Shown here: one piece after another, positions 32,646 through 38,937 of the stretch
Layout: each line of letters opens with the position of its first letter
Numbering within the stretch: position 1 is the first letter of the stretch
Virus record (IMG/VR): IMGVR_UViG_3300021197_001262
Location: 1-38,937 of that record
Direction: 5' to 3' (one strand)
Source of the DNA: a virus
DNA length: 38,937 nucleotides
The notes under the pieces: generated by a model
What the model was told of the DNA's origin: nothing
Database searches by the model: none
What the model saw: the letters and a program-made list of their open reading frames with translations, nothing else
Position numbers and translations under genes: made by a program

Positions 32646-32710
32646 ACACCAACCTAGACCGCTACCTTTTCAGCCCCTTGTCGGTTACTCTCGGTGTTGG
32701 TTGTGTGCTT
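32646..32710 (-). repeat. Imperfect inverted repeat in the gap before the promoter
   Basis: ACACCAACC-type sequence (about 32647-32656) and GGTGTTGGTT (about 32691-32701) can pair through ACCAAC/GTTGGT, with a weaker inner stem (ACCG/CGGT). It is richer in G+C than its surroundings. It may be the terminator of the gene at 32738 or a remnant of another element. Confidence 0.4.
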
Positions 32711-32737
32711 CGAAAAAATGGGTTAATTACTAATTTA

Positions 32738-32995
32738 TCAGCCTATCCATTTAAAGTGACCTACTGTATACTCGATTTGTTTAATTTGATTTATTAAAGC
32801 TTCAACAGAAGACAATACAAAATCAGAATTATATTCTTTAGGTTCTTTAGTTAATTCAATTTCACCTTTTATATTTTCTATAACAGATGTTAATTGTTTT
32901 ATCTTTTCTTCTTGACACCTTATCAAAGCTTCTCCCTGTTCATTAACCATATAAGAAGCATACCAACTAGCCATATTTAATTTCTTAATCTCCAT
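32738..32995 (-). CDS. Hypothetical protein
   Basis: 85 residues: a short start with tryptophan and tyrosines, then helical coiled-coil-like sequence (EEKIKQLTSVIENIKGEIEL). Unknown role. Confidence 0.58.
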   Translation of the reverse strand: MEIKKLNMASWYASYMVNEQGEALIRCQEEKIKQLTSVIENIKGEIELTKEPKEYNSDFVLSSVEALINQIKQIEYTVGHFKWIG

Positions 32996-33029
32996 AATCT
33001 TTTATTTACTTATTAATAATTTATAACTA

Positions 33030-33062
33030 CATATAAAAAACATTAAAACGTTTTCTTATATG
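33030..33062 (-). terminator. Hairpin between small genes
   Basis: CATATAA..AAAAC-type arms pair over 12 bp with one bulged base, loop about eight. The U-run is inside the stem, so terminator activity is uncertain. A 15-base direct repeat (33038-33052 and 33072-33086) overlaps it. Confidence 0.5.
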
Positions 33063-33065
33063 GGC

Positions 33066-33103
33066 GTTAGCAAACATTAAAACGTTCACTTCGTTTTGCT
33101 AAC
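33066..33103 (-). repeat. Inverted repeat over the end of a small gene
   Basis: GTTAGCAAA (33066-33074) and TTTGCTAAC (33095-33103) are exact reverse complements; the 3' end of the gene at 33086-33256 lies inside. An inner AAAACG/CGTTTT stem is an alternative. Confidence 0.5.
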
Positions 33104-33256
33104 AAGGTGTAAACTCAATTTTTTAACCTTAGCTTCAAGCCATTCAACATACTCTTCTGAGAATCCATGCTCCTCCATTGAAGCCCCTGCATATTCTTGA
33201 AACCAATAGTATAATTGGTCTTTAGTTTCTTTTTCAAACTCTTTTCTTAAATCCAT
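33086..33256 (-). CDS. Small hypothetical protein, 56 residues
   Basis: MDLRKEFEKETKDQLYYWFQ, then EYAGASMEEHGFSEEYVEWL and a basic end: a charged helical protein of a type frequent in phage early regions. It ends within an inverted repeat. Confidence 0.6.
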   Translation of the reverse strand: MDLRKEFEKETKDQLYYWFQEYAGASMEEHGFSEEYVEWLEAKVKKLSLHLVSKTK

Positions 33257-33303
33257 GTTTATTCTTTTATTCGGTTAAAAATCTGTGTTTACACTAAGCG
33301 TTA

Positions 33304-33594
33304 TCAAACCCTACTAGGTAGTATTAAATAACACTTACTAGGGTTTTTGTGTGGTTCTATTCTCCCTATTACTTTTCTTGTTTTTACTTTGTTTAAAGTA
33401 ACTTCTAAAGGTTTAGTTAAAATACATTCATTGATGTTATAGTTCTTTAGAATCTCATTTTCCATGTATTCAGTTTTCCTTTCTTTTAAATCCTTTATTA
33501 TACTTTTACAATAATCACATATTCTTTCATACTTCCTAAAGTACTTATGTTTTTTATGCATTTCGCATGACGTGCATTTTCTTGAACTTTTCAT
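33304..33594 (-). CDS. Small zinc-ribbon protein
   Basis: 96 residues. CTSCEMHKKHKYFRKYERIC followed by DYC gives a CxxC-(16)-CxxC pattern at residues 7-30, likely one zinc. The rest is basic and helical. It may bind nucleic acid or modify host transcription (inference). Confidence 0.65.
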   Translation of the reverse strand: MKSSRKCTSCEMHKKHKYFRKYERICDYCKSIIKDLKERKTEYMENEILKNYNINECILTKPLEVTLNKVKTRKVIGRIEPHKNPSKCYLILPSRV

Positions 33595-33630
33595 ATAATT
33601 TGTATTTACTATTTATAACAGTTGTTAAAA

Positions 33631-33873
33631 CTAAACAAATCCAACACATACAGCATTTGGTTTAAAATCTTTTTGAGGTTCGTCTTCACTAAAAAATTCA
33701 ATACCGTCATGACTTTTGTTTTTATTTTTAAAAGCTGGTCTAATAACTTGACTTGTGTATATTGGATGAAAAAAACCGTGCCTATAGGTTGAAATTTCAT
33801 TTTCTAATAATTCTGGGTTTTCATCTGCAAAATCATTAATTAATTGCAAGTATTCCTTAAATTTAATTCCCAT
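33631..33873 (-). CDS. Hypothetical protein
   Basis: 80 residues, helical start (KFKEYLQLINDFADENPELL), then a region rich in aromatic residues. I prefer this frame to the overlapping one at 33609-33800, because it starts after a good spacer from the upstream gene and has a normal composition. No motif. Confidence 0.58.
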   Translation of the reverse strand: MGIKFKEYLQLINDFADENPELLENEISTYRHGFFHPIYTSQVIRPAFKNKNKSHDGIEFFSEDEPQKDFKPNAVCVGFV

Positions 33874-33900
33874 ATCTTTTAATATTAAGTTGTTTATAAT

Positions 33901-34131
33901 CTAATTTCTTAAGTTACATACATTTACATATATTAACCATATTTCGTAATTAGATATATAGTCGTTTGGTATTATTATTTTTACGATATTCATTGGCTTA
34001 GGCTTAACACTTCTCTTCTTAATCTTAACTAACTCTTTCTTTATAGTTATTGCTAGTAACCAGATAAAGAATAATACCATTATAACTTGAATAAGAAATA
34101 CCATTACTTCTTCTATTGTTTCTGCTGTCAT
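33901..34131 (-). CDS. Small membrane protein
   Basis: 76 residues with one membrane helix (VMVFLIQVIMVLFFIWLLAI, about 9-28), then a basic stretch (KKELVKIKKRSVKPKP) that should stay inside. It ends with a less usual hydrophobic tail. Unknown role. Confidence 0.58.
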   Translation of the reverse strand: MTAETIEEVMVFLIQVIMVLFFIWLLAITIKKELVKIKKRSVKPKPMNIVKIIIPNDYISNYEIWLIYVNVCNLRN

Positions 34132-34135
34132 TTTA

Positions 34136-34501
34136 TTAGTTTTTGTCGTGGATGCTTCCTATTACTTCATTATTAAAACCCCATAAAGGATGGCATTCAG
34201 AGCAAACGCACCACAAGCCATTTATAAAAACTACTTCACCTTTAATCAATTCCCAATCTGAAATATCTAAATAATTACTTTGAACATCATGTTCTACAAT
34301 ATCCCCTTCATAAATTTCAAAACCGTTCTTGTCTTTTAAGCCAGTGAATTGCGAAACAGTTTCTGGAATTACTCGAATAGGCTTACAGTCTAATTCTTGA
34401 ATATAATACTTTATATTACCACCTATTACCATCCTCCTATAATCGCCATAAACCCAACCTTTACCATCTGTTCTTTGTGCTTTAAATTTAATTTCTCTCA
34501 T
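34136..34501 (-). CDS. YopX-like protein
   Basis: 121 residues. The YopX pattern is clear: MREIKFKAQRTDGKGWVYGD, ...ETVSQFTGLKDKNGFEIYEG, DIVEHD..., and the final GSIHDKN. YopX proteins are common in phages; their function is not known. It is the first gene after a strong promoter. Confidence 0.88.
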   Translation of the reverse strand: MREIKFKAQRTDGKGWVYGDYRRMVIGGNIKYYIQELDCKPIRVIPETVSQFTGLKDKNGFEIYEGDIVEHDVQSNYLDISDWELIKGEVVFINGLWCVCSECHPLWGFNNEVIGSIHDKN

Positions 34502-34523
34502 AATCTCTTGTTGTTAATTTATC

Positions 34524-34554
34524 CAAAGGTAACAATAATATTTACATTTCCAAA
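34524..34554 (-). promoter_or_regulatory. Promoter, TTTG-N19-TACCTTTG
   Basis: TTTG (34554-34551), 19 bases, TACCTTTG (34531-34524) match the Bacteroidota consensus exactly. It precedes the YopX-like gene. Confidence 0.8.
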
Positions 34555-34566
34555 CAAAAGGTAAGT

Positions 34567-34962
34567 TTATTTAGTTATTAATTGTTTACAAGCTTCTGTT
34601 AGTTCGATAGGTTGTGATGTCAATTTAAATAAGTCTTTAACTTTACTATATCTACCACTCAACACTATATGTTCACTTCCTTTATATATAAGCTCTTCCC
34701 AAGCTGATTCCCATTCAAAACCTTTAAATAACACTTTCTTTTCTGCTTGATAATAAATTTGCTTGTCATAAAAAGAACTATTTAAGTCTGGTTCTGGCAA
34801 CGGCACACCATCCACACAAGGAACGAACATTCCTAGTTCTAAAGGTTTGTATAGTAGGTCTATGTAGTTGGACAACAAATCAAACTTAACACCTTTCTGT
34901 AGAGGGTATTTTATCTCTATTAAATCCTTAAACTCCTTTATACTCTTTAATTTATCTATCAT
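34567..34962 (-). CDS. Hypothetical protein
   Basis: 131 residues, mixed alpha/beta. It contains ELGMFVPCVDGVPLPEPDLN and WESAWEELIYKG. I recognise no family. It is the last gene before the YopX promoter. Confidence 0.62.
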   Translation of the reverse strand: MIDKLKSIKEFKDLIEIKYPLQKGVKFDLLSNYIDLLYKPLELGMFVPCVDGVPLPEPDLNSSFYDKQIYYQAEKKVLFKGFEWESAWEELIYKGSEHIVLSGRYSKVKDLFKLTSQPIELTEACKQLITK

Positions 34963-34966
34963 AACT

Positions 34967-35224
34967 TTATTTTATTTGTGTTTGTATATATTCTTTCTTA
35001 CTGTAGTAAATCTCCCGAAAATTAATTAAAGTCTTTAGCTTATTATACAGCTTATCTTGTTTGTTTTCTCTAAGCATCCTTAGTAAATCTTTAGTAGCTA
35101 TGTTAGGAAGTCCTAAACTATTCCTAGCTTTAGTTAACTCTTCTTTTAGATACTTATCAAAGTCATGCTCTATGTTTATTTGCTTTACTAAAGTGTCTGC
35201 TCTTTGTCTTTTATGTTCTGTCAT
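34967..35224 (-). CDS. Hypothetical basic helical protein
   Basis: 85 residues, Lys/Leu-rich helices. NIATKDLLRMLRENKQDKLY resembles a short DNA-binding helix pair. It overlaps the upstream gene by four bases (ATGA). Confidence 0.58.
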   Translation of the reverse strand: MTEHKRQRADTLVKQINIEHDFDKYLKEELTKARNSLGLPNIATKDLLRMLRENKQDKLYNKLKTLINFREIYYSKKEYIQTQIK

Positions 35225-35409
35225 TTACTATTTTTTTTAATTCTAGCCAATGTGTTGTTAGCAATATTCATTTGCCTTTCTCTTTCTTCTTTTTTTATCC
35301 TTATTTTTACTTTATCACTTATTGTATTGCAATTGCAATTAGGATATTGACAATATAACATTTCGAAATCGTCTTTTTGGTCGCAATAATATCTAATTTC
35401 TTCACTCAT
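35221..35409 (-). CDS. Small cysteine-rich protein
   Basis: 62 residues. YYCDQ, then YCQYPNCNCN gives four cysteines in the first 30 residues, perhaps a metal site, then a basic helix. Coupled to the next gene by ATGA. Confidence 0.58.
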   Translation of the reverse strand: MSEEIRYYCDQKDDFEMLYCQYPNCNCNTISDKVKIRIKKEERERQMNIANNTLARIKKNSK

Positions 35410-35441
35410 AATCTATTTGTTTTTTAATTGTGTTTGTAATT

Positions 35442-35711
35442 CTAGTTTATATCTTTAAAAGCTTGCAATTCTTCTTCGAAATCTGAATAGTCAAAAGTCA
35501 ATAAATCTCTAGCCTTAAGAAAAGTTAAGAAATCTTTAGCCTTAAGAAAAGTTAAGAAATCAACTAGTACTTTTTCTTTTTCAATCTCGTTAAATACTAT
35601 AAAGTCTTTTTCAAGCTGACTACCATAATATTTATTCCAAGACCCTTTGCCGTTATTTTCTTCTATATGGCTTTTAAGCCTTTTTCTAACTTTGTTATAT
35701 TTACTTTTCAT
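35442..35711 (-). CDS. Hypothetical protein with tandem internal duplication
   Basis: 89 residues. The unit DFLTFLKAK/R is present twice, followed by a third degenerate copy (DLLTF). It is encoded by a 27-base tandem repeat. Without the second copy the protein would be 80 residues. It is followed 37 bases upstream by the primase-helicase gene. Confidence 0.6.
   Translation of the reverse strand: MKSKYNKVRKRLKSHIEENNGKGSWNKYYGSQLEKDFIVFNEIEKEKVLVDFLTFLKAKDFLTFLKARDLLTFDYSDFEEELQAFKDIN
35503..35556. repeat. 27-base tandem duplication inside a gene
   Basis: 35503-35529 and 35530-35556 are the same 27 bases with one difference. The frame is kept. It looks recent, so it may be unstable. Confidence 0.85.
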
Positions 35712-35748
35712 ATTCTTTTAGTTTAGTTTGTAGTCTTACTATTTGTAT

Positions 35749-37620
35749 TTAAAATGGCGCTTCTCCTTCTTCAAAAAATAAGTCGTCATCTTCTTGTCTA
35801 ACTTTTGAAAAGTCAAATTCTTTTAACTCTTCGTTTAATTTTGATATGTTTTTTTCTTCTGGCTTTAACCAACTTGAATTATCCCACGTTACATCTGGCT
35901 CACATTCATCTTCTGGTCTCCAATCATTATTTGTTGACGTATAACGACCATTATTAATATTCCACCCTAGCCAAACGTCTTGACCTGAAACACCTAAGTG
36001 CTGAAATTTAACTTTAAGAGTTTGAATATTCACCATATTATGTTCGTAATCTCTTACCATACCTAACATATTGTAACTCATGTCAAAATGCTCTCCACCG
36101 CCTTTTACTTTATAAGAGTCAGGCATTACAAATGTTTTTGTACTTCCTTCTTTATTAGCTAATTTAACTGGATGAGCAACTAAAAAAGTGTGACTATCGT
36201 GCAATTGGTCAAAAGCATCTATTTGTTGATGATACTCAGCAGTGTAAGCAGTTATGTCAGATTTACTAAAGTTCTTTAAACTTATTTTATTGTAAGGGTC
36301 TAATATAAATATCTTTACATTTTTACGCTTGTTCAATTCTGAAAACTTAGCCAAAACATCTTCAAGAAAGTAACGTCCTTTTATATCAACATGATAAAAA
36401 TTCTCGTCTATAAATTCCTTACACTCCAACACTTGTTTACTTTTTAAATTGTCAGCAGTTGGTCGCATTCCGTTAATCTTTTTAACTAGCTTATCATAAT
36501 GAAATATTTCTGGCTTATTTTCAGTAGAGCAAATACCTATTTTTTCATTGTATTTAACTGCCATTTTACAAACTATATGGTCTATTAAATCAGACTTCCC
36601 AGAGCCCGGTGCAGAAACTAAAAGAGTGTGTTGTTTTTTAACTATAGAATATATATTGTCTATTTCTGGAATATCAATAGTCATACCTTTTTTAGCTCCA
36701 TTAATCCAAAAATCTTCTAGCTCGTCATTAACATCGCTTATATTCATAATTCCCTCTAAAGGAACTATTTTAGCATCAACTAAAGTTTGTTTCAATGCTT
36801 CACCACCGTATTTTATTTTGTAATCATTTGCGTCTTTACAATCTTTAAAATCTACTATGTAGCATTTTTCAGCCCCTAACCTCCTTATAAATTCTTTTTG
36901 ACCTTCAATTCCAGCTACATCATTATCAAATGCTAGGTAAATCTTTTTAATAGGTTCAAAAACACCATAATAATCATCTAAGTATGCAGTTTGAACAGAA
37001 CTAGAACCATCAGCTTTAGGTAAGGTAAATCCATTAGGCACACTTGCAACGTTTTTAACACCACAATCATGGTAACTTAATGCGTCTGGCTCACCCTCTA
37101 CTAATACAGCTTCATCTTTTCCAATTATAGAATCTAAATTATACATTATTAACTCACAATCCTTTTCAAATTTAAAATCTTTGTTCTTACCTCTTGATTT
37201 TGTATTTATCAATTCTCCAAACAAATAATAATTAAATTCAATTGTATTTATGTTAGCTTTAGCTTTAGGCATCCATTTAATACCTTCTGTTACTTTTAAG
37301 TCAATTAAAGTTTGTTTTGATATGTGACGCTCACTACTAAACCAATCTATCGCTAAATCGCTTAAAACAGCTTTGTCTTTTTTAACTGGCTTTACATAAA
37401 CCTTCTTAGTGTTGTCTTCTTTTTTCTTATATGTATGCATTTGAATACGTTCCCCACAATGATTGCACTGTAATAATCCAGTGTCCCAAAATACAGAAGC
37501 ACATTTATCTTTTTTCTTTTTTCTACTTTCCGAACATTCAGGACAAGTGCTTGTAGTTGCTCCATTTGGTATTCTGTGAATATTATATTCGTCAATTTCA
37601 AATCCGTTTATTTCTTTCAT
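35749..37620 (-). CDS. DNA primase-helicase, T7 gp4-like
   Basis: 623 residues. A zinc ribbon comes first (CPEC at 26-29, CNHC at 52-55), then a Toprim domain (VEGEPDA at 174-180; FDND at 231-234), and a RecA/DnaB-like helicase domain with Walker A APGSGKS (337-343) and a later FLVAHP stretch (sensor region). It unwinds DNA and lays down primers at the fork. It follows the initiator-like gene with a one-base overlap. No phage DNA polymerase is visible in the window, so the host polymerase must be used. Confidence 0.93.
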   Translation of the reverse strand: MKEINGFEIDEYNIHRIPNGATTSTCPECSESRKKKKDKCASVFWDTGLLQCNHCGERIQMHTYKKKEDNTKKVYVKPVKKDKAVLSDLAIDWFSSERHISKQTLIDLKVTEGIKWMPKAKANINTIEFNYYLFGELINTKSRGKNKDFKFEKDCELIMYNLDSIIGKDEAVLVEGEPDALSYHDCGVKNVASVPNGFTLPKADGSSSVQTAYLDDYYGVFEPIKKIYLAFDNDVAGIEGQKEFIRRLGAEKCYIVDFKDCKDANDYKIKYGGEALKQTLVDAKIVPLEGIMNISDVNDELEDFWINGAKKGMTIDIPEIDNIYSIVKKQHTLLVSAPGSGKSDLIDHIVCKMAVKYNEKIGICSTENKPEIFHYDKLVKKINGMRPTADNLKSKQVLECKEFIDENFYHVDIKGRYFLEDVLAKFSELNKRKNVKIFILDPYNKISLKNFSKSDITAYTAEYHQQIDAFDQLHDSHTFLVAHPVKLANKEGSTKTFVMPDSYKVKGGGEHFDMSYNMLGMVRDYEHNMVNIQTLKVKFQHLGVSGQDVWLGWNINNGRYTSTNNDWRPEDECEPDVTWDNSSWLKPEEKNISKLNEELKEFDFSKVRQEDDDLFFEEGEAPF

Positions 37621-38399
37621 TAGTCAACTATTGTGTAAATATAACCCCCATCTTTCATGGCTTTTTGAAGAGCTAAAAATTTACTTTCTGGCAACTTCTT
37701 TTTTGTTCTGTCAATGTTCGAATAAAATGTTATTATCTTTTCATTATCTGGATTAGGAGTTTCTATTTTCGACCCTTTTATTTCATCCTCCCATCTTTTT
37801 TGATTTAAGTAAGTTAAAGGATTTGGATGGGTATAATCCTTAAATGGTTTAAAAGAAACATAATTGCTAATCGTTGACATTATTAAATCTACATCGTTTT
37901 GATTTAACTTTACAAACTTTTCAAAGCATTTAGATTTAGAAACTTTATTAGGGTATAAAGACCAAAAAAAATTAAAATCTTTCTCTCTTCTTTCTTTCTT
38001 TAACTTCTTCTCTTCTTTAGTTGGTGTTACTTTGCTGTTGTTCTTCTGTTGATTATCTGTTGGTTTTGCTGTTACTTTACTGTTAACACCTTGCAACTCT
38101 CCCCATTTACAAAGGCTTACAAGCTGATATTTACCTGTTAGACTACGTGTTACTTCATTGCTAGATTCTAACTTACCCATAGATGTGCGTAATTGCTGTT
38201 TTGAAAGCCCACATTTTAAAGATAAAGTATCCCAACTAAAAGCCATTGAACCAGCTTTTATAATATTACCCTTCCACTTTTTATCTTCATGGTTTACAGA
38301 CACTAATAAGTGTATTAGAAGCCTTGTTGTATTCTTGTCGTCATACCATTCCCAATCTAAAATAGAACGGTGTAGTTTTATCCACCCTATATTAGCCAT
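37620..38399 (-). CDS. Replication initiator / helicase loader-like protein with winged helix
   Basis: 259 residues. The N-terminus (IGWIKLHRSILDWEWYDDKN) and the region SWDTLSLKCGLSKQQLRTSM match phage replisome organiser winged-helix domains. A basic, low-complexity linker (about 105-137) has two NSKVT units. The C-terminal part (FWSLYPNKVSKSKCFEKFVK) is typical of proteins that load the helicase. By analogy with lambda O, the linker DNA could hold the origin. Confidence 0.82.
   Translation of the reverse strand: MANIGWIKLHRSILDWEWYDDKNTTRLLIHLLVSVNHEDKKWKGNIIKAGSMAFSWDTLSLKCGLSKQQLRTSMGKLESSNEVTRSLTGKYQLVSLCKWGELQGVNSKVTAKPTDNQQKNNSKVTPTKEEKKLKKERREKDFNFFWSLYPNKVSKSKCFEKFVKLNQNDVDLIMSTISNYVSFKPFKDYTHPNPLTYLNQKRWEDEIKGSKIETPNPDNEKIITFYSNIDRTKKKLPESKFLALQKAMKDGGYIYTIVD
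38026..38084. other. Possible origin-like direct repeats in the initiator linker
   Basis: GTTACTTTrCTGTT occurs at 38026-38039 and 38071-38084. Lambda-type origins lie in this part of the initiator gene as iterons. Two copies are too few for a firm call, and the coded repeat NSKVT explains them as well. Confidence 0.3.
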
Positions 38400-38607
38400 T
38401 GTTTGAAGATTTTATTTGATTAATTTTAGTTCTAAGTGTTTTAGTTAGCTTTATCGCTGTTTGAACATCGAATATATAGTCAACTTTTTTTGAATTTTGA
38501 ATACCAGAAACTCTTATGTCTGTTTCCTCAGTTACATACTCTATAATACTAACTGTTAAATAATCTTCTTTAACATCTGAACAATGAAATTTCAATTCTA
38601 CTGCCAT
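38392..38607 (-). CDS. Hypothetical protein, first gene of the replication operon
   Basis: 71 residues, beta-rich start (ELKFHCSDVKEDYLTVSIIE), then a helix (AIKLTKTLRTKINQIK). No motif. It overlaps the initiator gene by eight bases. Its start is 8 bases from a small hairpin and about 40 bases from pseudoknot element 3. Confidence 0.62.
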   Translation of the reverse strand: MAVELKFHCSDVKEDYLTVSIIEYVTEETDIRVSGIQNSKKVDYIFDVQTAIKLTKTLRTKINQIKSSNNG

Positions 38608-38614
38608 AATAATA

Positions 38615-38633
38615 ACGGTTTGTAGATAACCGT
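38615..38633 (-). promoter_or_regulatory. Small hairpin before the first replication gene
   Basis: ACGGTT (38615-38620) pairs with AACCGT (38628-38633), loop of seven, ending 8 bases before the start codon at 38607. It could hide the ribosome binding region. Confidence 0.5.
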
Positions 38634-38650
38634 AAACTTTTAAGAACGCA

Positions 38651-38745
38651 AAAACCTATTATCTGATTGGCTGTTGTTGAAGACACCGCACAAATAATAG
38701 GTTTTCTAATAAGTTCGTTTTATAACTAAGCTTCAACTCTTAACT
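38651..38745 (-). ncRNA. Structured 5' leader, pseudoknot element 3
   Basis: After the promoter at 38752-38781, the RNA should start near 38745. A perfect 12-bp stem pairs 38694-38705 with 38651-38662. The 31-base loop holds 38676-38682, the exact 7-base complement of 38731-38737 at the RNA 5' end (GUUGAAG with CUUCAAC). Only one U follows the stem before a G, so it is a poor terminator; control of the replication operon by the fold is more likely. Confidence 0.65.
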
Positions 38746-38751
38746 ATACCC

Positions 38752-38781
38752 CAAAGATAGTAATTCTTTTTTAATATGCAA
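38752..38781 (-). promoter_or_regulatory. Promoter of the replication operon, TTG-N19-TATCTTTG
   Basis: TTG (38781-38779), 19 bases, TATCTTTG (38759-38752): an exact match to the Bacteroidota consensus. It lies between the end of the IbrB-like gene and pseudoknot element 3. Confidence 0.8.
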
Positions 38782-38801
38782 GGGGTTTAGAATAATTCTA
38801 G

Positions 38802-38937
38802 TTATAATCTACTACCTTCTTCTTGATAGTCAACATCCCAAGCTTTAGAAAAACTTTCATCTTTAAACAACTCTACCAACCCCGATATTTGAGAAAGTCT
38901 AAGAACTTCATCAGAATCCATTCCTAATTCTTTTGCT
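38802..38937 (-). CDS. IbrB-like ParB-fold protein, C-terminal part (continues from base 1)
   Basis: Base 38937 completes the codon begun at bases 2-1. The next 44 codons start AKELGMDSDEVLRL and end at a TAA at 38804-38802. The joined region reads WSPTKIAKELGMDSDEVLRL, a helix-turn-helix-like stretch that I recall as typical for the end of IbrB/ParB-domain proteins. It is only complete when the window is treated as a circle. Just downstream of the stop lies the promoter that drives the replication genes. Confidence 0.82.
   Translation of the reverse strand, partial: AKELGMDSDEVLRLSQISGLVELFKDESFSKAWDVDYQEEGSRL

Noticed and set aside
33066-33103. Integron attC-like site
   Set aside because: The arms read GTTAGCA, not the GTTRRRY/RYYYAAC core, and no integrase or cassette array is present.
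33609-33800. Minus-strand frame of 63 codons
   Set aside because: Overlaps the better frame 33631-33873, has poor composition and starts inside it.
1-38937. CRISPR array, diversity-generating retroelement or insertion sequence
   Set aside because: I saw no regularly spaced repeats, no reverse transcriptase motif (YxDD with template repeat) and no transposase.

Overview
The window is almost certainly one complete, circularly closed genome of a tailed phage (siphovirus-like) that infects a flavobacterium (Bacteroidota). One gene runs off base 1 and continues in frame at base 38937: the start of an IbrB/ParB-like protein is at 509..1 and its end at 38937..38802. The host guess rests on AT-rich DNA and on several promoters of the Bacteroidota type, TTG or TTTG, then exactly 19 bases, then TAnnTTTG. 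A secreted protein whose end resembles a type IX secretion sorting domain also fits. I see no integrase, cI-like repressor, tRNA, rRNA, CRISPR array or insertion sequence. A virulent phage is the simpler reading, but an episomal prophage is not excluded.

All genes but one are on the minus strand. In the direction of transcription, bases 28333 to 26272 hold packaging genes (a small CxC protein, TerS, a small membrane protein, TerL). Bases 25056-26282 hold the portal gene, alone on the plus strand and tail to tail with terL. Bases 24987 to 8777 hold the head and tail genes: prohead protease, HK97-type capsid, connector and neck candidates, tail tube candidate, tape measure, tail tip proteins, and a large fibre-like protein with a probable C-type-lectin-like end. 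Bases 8783 to 6810 hold the lysis region: four membrane proteins including a spanin-like overlapping pair, and a zinc amidase. Bases 6540 to 2777 hold an early recombination operon: a YqaJ/lambda-type exonuclease, a probable partner protein, a DUF1367-like protein, NinG and MazG. Bases 2611 to 506, continuing across the junction to 38802, hold an IbrA (PP-loop, DUF3440) / PD-(D/E)XK nuclease / IbrB cassette. Bases 38607 to 35749 hold replication: an initiator-like winged-helix protein and a primase-helicase. Bases 35711 to 29543 hold many small accessory genes, including a YopX-like protein, zinc-ribbon proteins, two very small ribbon-helix-helix proteins and a MazG hybrid. Bases 29084-28416 encode a secreted protein.

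The strongest unusual signal is non-coding. Three loci (about 2.63, 29.4 and 38.7 kb) share one design with different bases. Each has a good promoter, then a short segment at the RNA 5' end, then a 12-bp hairpin whose loop is complementary (6-7 bases) to that 5' segment. The pairs differ between loci but keep complementarity, as expected of a conserved pseudoknot. Two further tandem small transcription units with their own promoters and terminators lie between the amidase and the early operon. Second in interest are the IbrA/nuclease/IbrB cassette and the inverted portal gene with its mirror-image -7 boxes. Several genes of 27-57 codons are annotated because they are start/stop coupled to their neighbours. 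All functions are from reading sequence alone; no database search was run.
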